This document shows positions 33,730 through 42,390 of a stretch of 64,000 bases of DNA, piece by piece. Source of the stretch: Desulfarculales bacterium UBA696 (GTDB lineage Bacteria; Desulfobacterota; Syntrophobacteria; Syntrophobacterales; Syntrophobacteraceae); NCBI GenBank assembly GCA_002298995.1, contig DBMO01000054.1, forward strand, positions 62,846 through 126,845, read 5' to 3'. The stretch's first letter is position 1. Each line of letters opens with the position of its first letter. Below the pieces are notes generated by a model that searched no databases, was not told the DNA's origin, and saw nothing but the letters and a program-made list of their open reading frames with translations. The translations under genes were made by a program, and so were the position numbers.

Positions 33730-34239
33730 ATGTTTGGGATCGAGTTTTCCGAACTGCTTGTGATTTTTGCCGTCGCGCTCATAGTGTTCGGCCCGAGTAA
33801 GCTGCCCGATTTTGCCCGGGCCATGGGCCGGGGCTATGCGGAATTCAGAAAGGCGATGAACGACCTGAAGAGCACCATCGACCAGGACGATACCATGAGG
33901 GGGCTGAAGGAAGAATTCCGAGCGGCTCAGCGCGAGGTGGTCATGGGCCAACAAAACTCCAGGAGCTTCCTGGCGGACCAGAAGACCGCGCTTAAATCCA
34001 AAGCGAAGGAAGTTATCGATCCGGCACGGATAGACCCCTTTGCCGAACCCGGCGCTCAAACTCTCGCCGATGGCTCCGAATCGGCTGAATCTTCAGCGGA
34101 CGCCGACGATAACTCTGTCGTAGAGCCGCAACCAGCCGCCGAGGTCGCAGTCCGGCCCACCGATTCCGACCGGCCCAGCCCCTCTGCCCAGGCTGATGAA
34201 ACCGGGGATGTAAAACCCTCTGCATCCATCAAGTCTTAG
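33730..34239 (+). CDS. tatB: Twin-arginine translocase subunit TatB
   Basis: A 169-residue protein with an N-terminal TM (MFGIEFSELLVIFAVALIVFGPSKLPDF), the amphipathic helix ARAMGRGYAEFRKAMNDLK and a long, acidic, Ala/Pro/Asp-rich C-terminal region. The Glu-8 type acidic residue in the TM (EFSELL) and the length support TatB over TatA. It recognises signal peptides together with TatC, which follows 31 bp downstream. Confidence 0.93.
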   Translation: MFGIEFSELLVIFAVALIVFGPSKLPDFARAMGRGYAEFRKAMNDLKSTIDQDDTMRGLKEEFRAAQREVVMGQQNSRSFLADQKTALKSKAKEVIDPARIDPFAEPGAQTLADGSESAESSADADDNSVVEPQPAAEVAVRPTDSDRPSPSAQADETGDVKPSASIKS

Positions 34240-34270
34240 TTAAAAGTGCAGGCAAACAGGAAATCAATCC

Positions 34271-35053
34271 ATGTCCGAAGATAACATTACAACCGAACCG
34301 GACAAAATGCCGTTAACCCAGCACCTGGAAGAGCTACGCACCAGGCTGCTGATCTGCGCGGTCTCGGTCGGTCTCGCCTTCATAGTCTGCTACGTATTCA
34401 GCGCAAAGCTTTTCGAACTGCTTATGAAGCCCTGGATCGCGGCAATGCCGGAGGGGCAGTCCGCAAAGCTCATCTACACCGCGCCCCACGAGGCATTCTT
34501 CACCTACATGAAGGTTGCCTTTATCGCCGGCGTGATCATCTCCGTTCCCGTTATACTTTGGCAGATATGGCTCTTCATCGCCCCGGGCCTCTATCAGAAC
34601 GAAAAAAGATACATGATGCCGGTGATCTTTTTTTCGGGCTTTTGCTTTCTTGCAGGGGCACTGTTCGGCTATTTTGTCGTCTTCCCTGCCGGATTCAAGT
34701 TCTTTGCCTCGTTTGCAAGTGAATACATACAGCCGATGATGAGGACCAGCGAATACCTCTCGTTTGCCAATAAAATCCTGTTCGCCTTCGGCCTTGCTTT
34801 TGAATTGCCCGTATTTGCCTTTTTTCTCGCAAAACTTGGGATCCTCAGCTCGGATTTTCTGCGGCGCAAGCGCAAGCACGCCGTAGTGCTGGTCTTTATT
34901 GCCGCGGCGGTTTTTGCCCCCAGCCCCGACGTAATATCCCAATTGCTGATGGCGGGACCGCTGCTGGTTTTGTACGAAATAAGCATTTGGGTCGTTCACT
35001 TCTTCGCCTCGACACCCTTTAAGCCCAGGGATCCCGTTGAGGAAACCGATTGA
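34271..35053 (+). CDS. tatC: Twin-arginine translocase subunit TatC
   Basis: A 260-residue protein with six TM helices. The conserved N-terminus reads MPLTQHLEELRTRLLICA, and the loop YTAPHEAFFTYMKVAFIAG contains the Glu needed for signal binding. YQNEKRYMMPVIFFSGFCFLAGALFGYFVVFPAGFKFF is the characteristic central part. TatC is the twin-arginine receptor. Completes tatABC. Confidence 0.96.
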   Translation: MSEDNITTEPDKMPLTQHLEELRTRLLICAVSVGLAFIVCYVFSAKLFELLMKPWIAAMPEGQSAKLIYTAPHEAFFTYMKVAFIAGVIISVPVILWQIWLFIAPGLYQNEKRYMMPVIFFSGFCFLAGALFGYFVVFPAGFKFFASFASEYIQPMMRTSEYLSFANKILFAFGLAFELPVFAFFLAKLGILSSDFLRRKRKHAVVLVFIAAAVFAPSPDVISQLLMAGPLLVLYEISIWVVHFFASTPFKPRDPVEETD

Positions 35054-35115
35054 GCAATTCTGGAATTTCGGGAATTTGAGAGGCTTAAGGGATTAAGGAA
35101 AATCGAGGGGAATAA

Positions 35116-35739
35116 ATGGCCAGGCACCTCCTGGTAATAGCCACAAAGAATAAAGGCAAATCCGCCGAGATTAAGGAATTTCTCCGTGGCTTTCCCGTCG
35201 AGATAAAGGACCTCAACGATTTCGGCCCAATTCCGGATGTGGTGGAAGATGGGGCCACTTTCGAAGAAAACGCATACAAGAAGGCCGTCTTTACGGCAAA
35301 AGCCCTTGGCCTTCCAGCCCTGGCCGATGATTCCGGACTTGAAGTAGACGCGCTGGGCGGTGTGCCGGGAATCCACTCGGCCCGCTATTCCGGCCCCGAT
35401 GCAACGGATGCTCGAAATAACGCAAAGCTTCTCGATAATCTTTCAGGTGACATAAATCGGAAAGCTCGCTTTTGCTGCGTTATTTCCCTTGCCATACCCC
35501 GCGGCCGTGCGCTGACCTACCATGGATACTGCGAAGGCCTCATCCTTGATTCACCCCGCGGCAATATGGGTTTTGGCTATGATCCCCTCTTCTATTACCC
35601 GCCGGAGGAAAAGACTTTCGCCGAGATGTGCCTCGATGAGAAATCCCGCGTAAGTCATCGCGGGCGAGCGCTCTCCGAGCTAAAGAAAGACTTTGTTAAT
35701 GTGATTGCCTGGCTCGATCTCGAATTCGAAAAACACTGA
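35116..35739 (+). CDS. rdgB: RdgB/HAM1 XTP/dITP diphosphatase
   Basis: A 207-residue enzyme that hydrolyses non-canonical purine triphosphates (dITP, XTP) to monophosphates, keeping them out of DNA. Motifs: ATKNKGKSAEIKEFL at the N-terminus, ATFEENAYKKA, DDSGLEVDALGGVPGIHSARYSG, MGFGYDPLFYYP and SHRGRALSEL. RBS GAGGGG before ATG. Located between tatC and hgcA on the same strand; the gaps on both sides (62 and 215 bp) leave room for promoters. Confidence 0.96.
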   Translation: MARHLLVIATKNKGKSAEIKEFLRGFPVEIKDLNDFGPIPDVVEDGATFEENAYKKAVFTAKALGLPALADDSGLEVDALGGVPGIHSARYSGPDATDARNNAKLLDNLSGDINRKARFCCVISLAIPRGRALTYHGYCEGLILDSPRGNMGFGYDPLFYYPPEEKTFAEMCLDEKSRVSHRGRALSELKKDFVNVIAWLDLEFEKH

Positions 35740-35954
35740 ACCTGCCTCTGAAAAGCACTAAATAACTGAAAATAAAGGAAAGTTACTTGTCCAAAGATAA
35801 AGATTTATCCTGCTGTGCATCCGACACAACGGCTTCGGGGGGAAAGGATCCTTTAGCGCCATCTTTTTCAGTGGCCGGATCGCCTGCGATATCTTGCTGA
35901 ACGAAGCCCGCCCCGAAGGCCAGGACTGGCCTTCCAAGCTTAAATCAGCCCTTC

Positions 35955-36986
35955 GTGACCGCCTCCATCGACACCCCGGCCGGACGCATTCCATGCGTTT
36001 CCTCAAGTCTCAATTTTCAGGACCGCCTGGGGACTGCGAAGGTGCGCGCCGGAATCGGACGAAACAGCTACATGGTCGATCCTGGCCTTTATGCCCTCGG
36101 GCAACCCGACACCGATTCTCCGGTCCTCATCTCAGCCAATTACAAAATGAGCTTCGACAACCTGAGGGAAGCTCTTCCCGGCCGCAACGCCTGGATACTG
36201 GTCCTGGATACCAATGGCATAAACGTCTGGTGCGCAGCCGGCAAGGGGACCTTCGGCACCGATGAACTGGTTGGGCGAATCGAGGAATGCGGCTTAAGAA
36301 GTTTGGTGAACCACAGGCGAGTTATCGTTCCGCAACTCGGCGCGGCTGGAATTTCCGCCCATGAAGCTCAAAGACTCTCCGGCTTCAAGATAACGTACGG
36401 GCCGATACGGGCTGCCGATCTGCCGGAGTTTATGGACTCGGACCACAAAGCCAGGCCGGAGATGCGCGAAAAGACCTTCTCGACCACTGAACGGCTCGCG
36501 CTCGTGCCGGTCGAACTGGTCCACGCACTGAAGACGCTTTTTTTTATTTTCCCCTCTCTCCTCATTTTGGGTGGCCTGGCCGGAACAGACGGGTTGCGGG
36601 CAAGCGTCGCGCTGGGGCTGCTCGACACTGCAGGGTTGATGTTTGGGATACTTGCCGGATGCGTGATAACCCCCCTGCTCCTCCCCTGGCTTCCGGGGCG
36701 GGCATTCGCGGCAAAGGGCATTCCCCCCGGTATCGCATGCGCCCTTCTCTTTCTCTTCCTGTTTTTGCCGGCTGCATCCGAAATTAAACTCGGAGCGCTC
36801 GCCACCTCTGCATGGCTGCTCATAATTCCGGCCGTTTCCGCTTACCTGGCAATGAATTTCACGGGGTGTTCAACCTTTACATCCCTGTCCGGGGTAAAGA
36901 ATGAGATGCGCATTGCCGTTCCGGTTGAAATCGGGGCGGTGGCGGCAGGTGTGATCCTGCTCGCTGTTTCACGATTTCTTTTTTAG
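35955..36986 (+). CDS. hgcA: HgcA, corrinoid methyltransferase for mercury methylation
   Basis: A 343-residue protein with the diagnostic cap-helix motif NVWCAAGK at residues 90-97. Cys93 is the predicted lower axial ligand of cobalamin, the feature that defines HgcA. The corrinoid domain (about 25-165) also has VPQLGAAGISAHEAQRLSGFKITYGPIRAADLPEFM, typical of the family. The C-terminal half is a membrane domain with about five TM helices (about 190-343). HgcA passes a methyl group to Hg(II) to make methylmercury. GTG at 35955 is the most upstream possible start (a stop lies at 35898), with no clear RBS. hgcB follows by 28 bp. Confidence 0.96.
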   Translation: MTASIDTPAGRIPCVSSSLNFQDRLGTAKVRAGIGRNSYMVDPGLYALGQPDTDSPVLISANYKMSFDNLREALPGRNAWILVLDTNGINVWCAAGKGTFGTDELVGRIEECGLRSLVNHRRVIVPQLGAAGISAHEAQRLSGFKITYGPIRAADLPEFMDSDHKARPEMREKTFSTTERLALVPVELVHALKTLFFIFPSLLILGGLAGTDGLRASVALGLLDTAGLMFGILAGCVITPLLLPWLPGRAFAAKGIPPGIACALLFLFLFLPAASEIKLGALATSAWLLIIPAVSAYLAMNFTGCSTFTSLSGVKNEMRIAVPVEIGAVAAGVILLAVSRFLF

Positions 36987-37014
36987 AAGCCCGATATCGG
37001 CGACTGGAGCCTTT

Positions 37015-37350
37015 GTGGGAAAACTGGTTTATCTGAAGGACGTAGTTACCCTGGGACTCGACGGGGAGAAATGCTCGGGCTGCGGGATGTGCGCTGTAGT
37101 CTGCCCTCGCGCGGTCTTCGAGATCAGCGGCCGGAGGGCGGCAATCATTGACAGGGATTCGTGCATGGAATGCGGAGCCTGCGCCCTAAACTGCCCAACA
37201 AAGGCCCTCCACGTCAAGACCGGGGTCGGATGCGCAACGGCAGTCATAAACAGCCTGCTGGGGATCAAGACCTCGGGCTGCGACTGCACAATCGACCAGT
37301 ATCAAACCGGTGATACCGGCAGCCCCGCGGCCGGATCGAACTGCAAGTAA
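37015..37350 (+). CDS. hgcB: HgcB, 2[4Fe-4S] ferredoxin partner of HgcA
   Basis: A 111-residue ferredoxin-like protein with two CxxCxxCxxxC motifs: C20, C23, C26, C30 and C50, C53, C56, C60 (CMECGACALNCP, the HgcB-type signature). The conserved C73 (GVGC) follows. The tail holds C89, C91 and a near-terminal C110, equivalent to the C-terminal thiols thought to bind Hg(II). HgcB is required with HgcA and is thought to reduce the corrinoid and possibly deliver mercury. GTG start with GGAG about 6 bases upstream. Confidence 0.95.
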   Translation: MGKLVYLKDVVTLGLDGEKCSGCGMCAVVCPRAVFEISGRRAAIIDRDSCMECGACALNCPTKALHVKTGVGCATAVINSLLGIKTSGCDCTIDQYQTGDTGSPAAGSNCK

Positions 37351-37404
37351 AAAGCGGTACCCGCTCTGCTTCAAGGGGCAGACGTTCACGCTCCCGGCCC
37401 TGCC

Positions 37405-38283
37405 TTACAGTCCCCTCATCCACTCGGGCTTCAGGGCTATGGCGCCCGCCAGGGCCCGGTCTATCGATTCGATTGCCTTTTCCTTTTCCGCGGGCATTCT
37501 CACCCTTAACGGCAGGTAATTGGATGCGTGATTGGAAAAGAAAAGCCCTCGCGTCATGGTGGTGTGGAAGAGCATTTCACGAAGCTCGCGGAGCATAAGT
37601 TCAGGGGATAGCAGCTTGAAAGTACCCGCCCTAACCTGCATGGCCAACTCTGTGTTGGGCGGGGCCATGAGGGTCAGAACCCCCACATAGTTGGGATCGA
37701 TTGCGCTAAGTGCCTCACCGGTTGCCCGCGCATGCTCGAGCGAGCGTTCCCGACCGGCAAGCCCCAGTATCGCCATGGCCGACAGCTTCAATCCCGCTGC
37801 CCTCACCTTTTGACCGGCCTCGATCATCCGCTCCGGGGTGTGGCCTTTTTTTATCTCGGAGAGGGTCCGAGCGTCCCCGCTCTCCAGGCCGAAATAGACG
37901 ATTCCGAGCCCAAGGCTGCGAAGCTCGGCCAGTTCCTCTTCACTCTTTCGCAAAATCCCCTTTGCGTTCCCGTATACCCCGACCCGCAGAATCCAGGGCA
38001 TCTTTTCCCGAATACGGGTTAGAATCCTCACCAGCTTTTGCTGAGGGATGATCAGGGCATCGCCGTCAATCAGGAAAAGTCGCCGTTGGAAGCGCAAATT
38101 TTCGGCTGCATAATCTATATCTGCATCGATTATGGAATCGTCCTTGATAGTGAACCGCTTTTCCTTATAGGTTCCGCAAAAAGTGCACTTGTTGTGCGAA
38201 CAGCCCAGCGTCACTTGCAGTAATATGCTGTCGGCCTCGCTGGGCGGGCGAATAATCATGCCTTCGTAGTGCATTCCATCCAT
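37405..38283 (-). CDS. Radical SAM protein of unknown function
   Basis: A protein of about 292 residues with the SAM [4Fe-4S] motif in the context TLGCSHNKCTFCGTYKEKRF (Cx4Cx2C spacing). Other family parts are LFLIDGDALIIPQQKLVRIL, VYGNAKGILRKSEEELAELRSLGLGIVYFGLESGD and MAILGLAGRERS. This belongs to a widespread group of small Elp3/MiaB-like radical SAM proteins in anaerobes with no assigned reaction. It is convergent with hgcB, with only 54 bp between them. The start is uncertain: ATG at 38283 or 38274, or the far upstream 38349. Confidence 0.87.
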   Translation of the reverse strand: MDGMHYEGMIIRPPSEADSILLQVTLGCSHNKCTFCGTYKEKRFTIKDDSIIDADIDYAAENLRFQRRLFLIDGDALIIPQQKLVRILTRIREKMPWILRVGVYGNAKGILRKSEEELAELRSLGLGIVYFGLESGDARTLSEIKKGHTPERMIEAGQKVRAAGLKLSAMAILGLAGRERSLEHARATGEALSAIDPNYVGVLTLMAPPNTELAMQVRAGTFKLLSPELMLRELREMLFHTTMTRGLFFSNHASNYLPLRVRMPAEKEKAIESIDRALAGAIALKPEWMRGL

Positions 38284-38447
38284 GTCAAAGTCTCGTTTGC
38301 AGGTGATCTTACACGTTTTCCGCCAATGCCATTCAATAGTAGATGACAATTGCTTGGTAGTTCAACCATTTGTTAGTAGAATAATATATCCGAACGGCTA
38401 TTTTAAACCTAACCTGAAAAGCGCGCCAAAACAATGAGGGGAAAGCT

Positions 38448-39257
38448 TTGAACCGTGACGTGCCACCCATTGGGTGCGAAAAGCTCCCACTTTCGATTGC
38501 CATAATAACCAAAAATGCCGAGAAAAAACTCCGCCGATGCCTCGAAAGCGTAGCTTTTGCCGATGAGATCGTCATAGTGGACTCCGGTAGCACCGACCGC
38601 ACCGACGAAGTCGCACGGGAGTTCAACGCCCGTTGGTTCGTGGAACCATGGAAGGGCTACGGGCCTCAGAAGAACAGCGCAGTGGAAAAATGCTCGAACG
38701 ACTGGGTGCTCTCAATCGACTCCGACGAATGCCTTACCGCCGATGCGGCCCGAAAGATCGCCCAAATCCTCTCTGGAACAGACCCCGCCGACGCATACAT
38801 GCTAAGGCGCAAAAACCATATACACGGCAGATGGATAAAGGTGGCCGACTGGTGGCCCGACTACACCACACGGCTTTTGAGAAGGGACCGTGGACGATTT
38901 GTTCGAACGGTTCACGAGGTTTGGCAAACCGATGGTGGAAGGACCGAACGACTCGACTGCGCAATCGAGCACTACAGCCATGACTCCTATTCAGAGATGG
39001 TAGGCATGCTGAATAACTACTCGACCCTTTTGGCAAAGCAAATGCACGAGGAGGGCAAAAAGGCCGGACCCGCCGATGCTCTCCTGCGCTCCTTTTGGAT
39101 GTTTTTCAGGAATTATATAATCAGGCTTGGATTTACCGCCGGCTTTGACGGCTTTATGATCGCCCTTACAAAGGCCCTCGGCACCTTCCTCAAATACGCC
39201 AAACTCTACGAATTGAGGAAGTTTGGAACCGAAAAACCGGTGGACAGGCAATCGTAA
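38448..39257 (+). CDS. WaaE/KdtX-like family 2 glycosyltransferase
   Basis: A 269-residue GT-A glycosyltransferase. The N-terminus reads LSIAIITKNAEKKLRRCLESVAFADEIVIVDSGSTDRT, and the DxD-like metal site is LSIDSDE. WWPDYTTRLLRRDRGRFVRTVHEVW and the C-terminal FWMFFRNYIIRLGFTAGFDGFMIALTKALGTFLKYAKLYEL hydrophobic region match the lipopolysaccharide inner-core beta-1,4-glucosyltransferase group. It probably adds a sugar to LPS core at the cytoplasmic face. TTG start with GAGGGGAAA RBS. No other LPS genes are adjacent. Confidence 0.9.
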   Translation: MNRDVPPIGCEKLPLSIAIITKNAEKKLRRCLESVAFADEIVIVDSGSTDRTDEVAREFNARWFVEPWKGYGPQKNSAVEKCSNDWVLSIDSDECLTADAARKIAQILSGTDPADAYMLRRKNHIHGRWIKVADWWPDYTTRLLRRDRGRFVRTVHEVWQTDGGRTERLDCAIEHYSHDSYSEMVGMLNNYSTLLAKQMHEEGKKAGPADALLRSFWMFFRNYIIRLGFTAGFDGFMIALTKALGTFLKYAKLYELRKFGTEKPVDRQS

Positions 39258-39277
39258 GTCAGGATTGGATGACACAG

Positions 39278-39297
39278 GGCCCAAACCAGTTTGGGCC
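39278..39297. terminator. Perfect palindromic hairpin between convergent genes
   Basis: GGCCCAAACCAGTTTGGGCC forms a 9-bp perfect stem with a two-base loop, 20 bp after the glycosyltransferase stop. A partial copy of one arm (AGCCCAAACTG) recurs at about 39350. There is no T-run, so it could be a factor-dependent terminator or another dispersed palindrome rather than a classical terminator. Confidence 0.45.
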
Positions 39298-39448
39298 GAG
39301 CGGAGCGAAACCCCACATCGGAGCGGGGATACTGACTTTCACTCGGCTCAGCCCAAACTGCATTCGACATTCACGCATTTATTCCCGGTTACCGAGCGCC
39401 CCCGGCAAAGCCGGGCCACGGGGCCGGTCCTAAACTTACCGCTCCGGT

Positions 39449-39736
39449 CTACTCCTGAATTTCCTCAACCGATTTTGCTTCGATTGTGTCGCCTTTATCG
39501 CTTTCAGTGACCTTTCCGGTTACCTCGACCATTTTCCCAACCATTTTGCCGAGGTCTTTTCCTTTTACGATGTAATCTCCGTCATCTGCCTCGATCACGT
39601 AATTCTTTCCGTTTTTCACGACTATTCCGACAATGGTCTCATCGGTCGAAGTTGCTGAGTACGCATTCGGCAAAAATGTTGAAAAAAGAAATGCACAAAT
39701 AAATGCTGAAAATAGAACCCTGGAAATGCGTTTCAC
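39449..39736 (-). CDS. Small secreted OB-fold-like protein
   Basis: A 95-residue exported protein. GTG at 39736 has an excellent RBS (AAGGAGGAG) and gives a Sec signal peptide MKRISRVLFSAFICAFLFST ending near NAYSA; an upstream frame to 39793 is less likely. The mature part (IVGIVVKNGKNYVIEADDGDYIVKG, MVGKMVEVTGKVTESDKG) is a compact beta-rich domain like DUF5818/OB-type periplasmic proteins that are common in delta-proteobacteria. Function unknown. It converges with the glycosyltransferase. Confidence 0.78.
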   Translation of the reverse strand: MKRISRVLFSAFICAFLFSTFLPNAYSATSTDETIVGIVVKNGKNYVIEADDGDYIVKGKDLGKMVGKMVEVTGKVTESDKGDTIEAKSVEEIQE

Positions 39737-40313
39737 TATAACTCCTCCTTGGATAGGGCAGTGTGGCGAACCAGTCCGCAGCTCCGCCCGCATATCATTT
39801 CAAGCTGACTTGATACCATGAATCGGCCGCCAAAGTACACCAAAATTGCCTCTAAAATGCCTTTGGCAACACAGACACCTAACCGTCCAGGATCATTGCC
39901 AGGCGGTTGTGTCCCATTCTTTGAAAAGCTCCACGGGAAGCAGAGGACCATAGGTCATTTCATGAGCGCGGCTCTTCTTGGGTGATTTTCCGAGGGGGCA
40001 CATTTCAAAAGCGGTGCCTGTTCGTGAAAATTTACTCGATCGGGGTTTTTTAGCTTTATTCCAGTATCCAGTTAGGTTTAAATAAAACCTAAATCTGTTT
40101 CATATTTTAATATTTAATGACGAACATTTCGATTCAGTCAAGTGCTCTCTTTGCCCGAACCCAAACTGCCTGTGTCGATTGGGCCTATAATTTTGAGATT
40201 AGAAGCTCAGGGTCGCTCCGAATCAGATAGACGTTGTAAAATCGAATTTGAACTTATCTATTTTCCGTCTATACTGGACTAAATGAACCCCACCCCGGGC
40301 AGGAGGCCTGCTA
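39737..40313. other. Gene-free AT-rich region upstream of phoU
   Basis: A 577-bp gap with no convincing frame. It contains the AT-rich palindrome TTAGGTTTAAATAAAACCTAA at 40072-40092, about 225 bp before phoU. The gap should hold the promoters of both the secreted protein (minus) and phoU (plus). I could not match a Pho box with confidence. Confidence 0.5.
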
Positions 40314-40973
40314 ATGGAAAGCCGATTTCACTCCGATCTCGAACAACTCAAGGAGACGATTATCCGCATGGCTGATCTGACCGAAAAGGCACTGCGCAAA
40401 TCGGTACAGGCATTCGTGGAAAGAAGCGATCGCCTTGCCCGTGAAGTGCTCGATGGCGATTGCGAGATCGATCTTCTTGAAGTTGATGTGGACCGCCACT
40501 CGTTAAGGCTCCTGGCCCTTGACCAGCCGCTGGCAAGGGACCTGCGCTTCATCATAGGCAGCATGCGAATCGCGGTGGACCTCGAACGCATCGGCGACCA
40601 GGCGTCCAACATTGCTCGAAGGGCCCTTTTTCTTAACAGCCGGGACCCCCTGCCCCCGAATCATTCCATCGAGGAACTTGCGGATATATGCATAGAGATG
40701 CTCAGGTCCGTGATATCCTCGTTTATCAATCAGAATGCCGACCTGGCAATGAAGGTGTGCAGGATGGATGATTCGGCTGATAAACTTAACTACAGGGTCT
40801 TGAAAGACCTGATGGCCTATATGTCAAATGAAGCCCCGGCGGTGGAGAGGTCGGTCGAGACGATAATCACCGCCAGATGCCTTGAAAGGGCAGCGGACCA
40901 GGCAACCAATATCGCGGAGAGCGTAATCTTCATCGTGAATGGGCTCAACATAAAGCACCATTGCCAAAACTAG
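40314..40973 (+). CDS. phoU: PhoU-family phosphate signalling protein
   Basis: A 219-residue all-helical protein with two three-helix PhoU repeats. Family motifs are HSDLEQLKETIIRMADLTEKALRKSVQAF, LALDQPLARDLRFIIGSMRIAVDLERIGDQASNIARRAL and the second repeat ITARCLERAADQATNIAESVIFIVNG; the E/D-xxx-D metal-binding pairs are intact. PhoU normally links the Pst transporter to the PhoR kinase and represses the Pho regulon at high phosphate. No pst or phoR gene is in the window, so this copy is an orphan. AGGAGG RBS. Confidence 0.95.
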   Translation: MESRFHSDLEQLKETIIRMADLTEKALRKSVQAFVERSDRLAREVLDGDCEIDLLEVDVDRHSLRLLALDQPLARDLRFIIGSMRIAVDLERIGDQASNIARRALFLNSRDPLPPNHSIEELADICIEMLRSVISSFINQNADLAMKVCRMDDSADKLNYRVLKDLMAYMSNEAPAVERSVETIITARCLERAADQATNIAESVIFIVNGLNIKHHCQN

Positions 40974-41031
40974 TGAACTCGAAATATGAAACCGCTCCCC
41001 TTCCGGAGGAGCCGCCACTATCGAGGTATCA

Positions 41032-41349
41032 ATGAAAAAGAGGGCACTCTTCGCAATTCTTCTCCTGCTTTTGCTGACGCCGACCTTGAACGCGGCCGAA
41101 GACGGAATAACCCTAAAGCCGACCAAACCGGGCGAGTGGGCAATGCTTACCAAGGGCGGTCAGCGGATCGGCACCATCCGAACAATGGAGGAAGGTGCCT
41201 ACAGCGTACAGCTCCCAAGCGGCGACTACCTGGGCATCATCCTCAAGTCGGGTGAGCTGAAAAAACCGGGGCGCCATCCTGCAATCACCCCCGACGAGGC
41301 AAGACTATACCTCGATACGTGGGAAGCGATTCAGAAGCTGGCGCGTTAG
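41032..41349 (+). CDS. Small exported protein of unknown function
   Basis: A 105-residue protein with a clear Sec signal peptide (MKKRALFAILLLLLLTPTLNAAEDG). The mature 80 residues (MLTKGGQRIGTIRTMEEGAYSVQLPSGDYLGIILKSGELKKPGRHPAITPDEARLYLDTWEAIQKL) form a predicted small beta-sandwich plus helix. I do not recognise the family. It lies 58 bp downstream of phoU on the same strand, so it could be co-transcribed. Confidence 0.72.
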   Translation: MKKRALFAILLLLLLTPTLNAAEDGITLKPTKPGEWAMLTKGGQRIGTIRTMEEGAYSVQLPSGDYLGIILKSGELKKPGRHPAITPDEARLYLDTWEAIQKLAR

Positions 41350-41379
41350 GATCCGCCTTCACAACAGCCGCCATCAACC

Positions 41380-42162
41380 TTATTTTCCAAACACCGGCTT
41401 GCGTTTTTCCGCAAACGCCCTGAGTCCTTCGATGCCATCCTCATGGTCGGCGCAACTGGAAAGAGCCCTGCGCTCCCTTTCTATATGAGACTCAAAGGAA
41501 CTGTTGAAAGAATCGGTCAGCAGCCTTTTGGACCATCCAAACGAGTTGATGGATCCGGCCGCAAGTTCGCGTGCCATGCCGGCCGACTCGATCAGCACAT
41601 CGGCGTCGGCAACGACCCGTGTAGCCAGTCCCCAGGCCAGCGCCTGGTCGGATGAGATTGGCTTGTCAAAGGCCATGATTTCGAAAGCTCTAGCCAGCCC
41701 AACCAGCCGAGGAAGCGTAAAGGAGCCCCCGCCATCGATGCACAGGCCGCTCGATGTGTACGCCTGCCGCAAAGAAGCGGATTTTGCCATTACCCTGAAG
41801 TCGCATGCCAGCGCCAGCGAAAAACCACCACCTGCCGCAATGCCGTTTATTGCCGCAATCACGGGCTTGGGCATCCTGCGAATTTCAAGGATTGCCTGGT
41901 GAAAACGCGCAGCCAACACATGGAAGCCGGCCGGAGCACCATCACGATATGACAGCGCCCACTTGAGGTCACCACCCGCACAGAAAGCCTTCCCCTCCCC
42001 GGAAATGATTACCGCCCGCACGCTGGTGTCGGCGGCCAGGGAGATCAGATTGGTAGCAAAACAGTCCACAAGATCCATATCGAATGCGTTGTACGCACCC
42101 GGCCGATTGAGAAGTAAATAGACTATGCCCTCATCTCTCTTTATTGAAACGGGTTCAGCCAT
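41380..42162 (-). CDS. Enoyl-CoA hydratase/isomerase family protein
   Basis: A 260-residue crotonase-fold enzyme. CoA/oxyanion features are VYLLLNRPGAYNAFD, IISGEGKAFCAGGDLKW and INGIAAGGGFSLALACDF. At the catalytic positions the segment AYTSSGLCIDGGGSFTLPRLVG has no hydratase Glu pair; the Asp in CIDGGG matches the acid of PaaG-type isomerases, so isomerisation or another crotonase reaction is more likely than hydration. No other beta-oxidation genes are nearby. It is flanked by a 228-bp gap before cysA. Confidence 0.9.
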   Translation of the reverse strand: MAEPVSIKRDEGIVYLLLNRPGAYNAFDMDLVDCFATNLISLAADTSVRAVIISGEGKAFCAGGDLKWALSYRDGAPAGFHVLAARFHQAILEIRRMPKPVIAAINGIAAGGGFSLALACDFRVMAKSASLRQAYTSSGLCIDGGGSFTLPRLVGLARAFEIMAFDKPISSDQALAWGLATRVVADADVLIESAGMARELAAGSINSFGWSKRLLTDSFNSSFESHIERERRALSSCADHEDGIEGLRAFAEKRKPVFGK

Positions 42163-42390
42163 TCATCATCCTCCTGTGGAGTTTTTGATCAAACTGGTGA
42201 TCAAATATGTTGCGCCCAGCCAAGACGCTCAGTTTAATCCTTGCCATGACGGTCACCGAGATGTCGGGTGGGATTTGGAAATGCTAACGGGGCGGAGCAT
42301 AAGCTGTGAACCCCTTCCCGGCAGCCCTTTAATATCCGGAGGGATCGCAGAGGCTAACTTCCGATGCTCCGGGGAATGCGGAATCGATGC

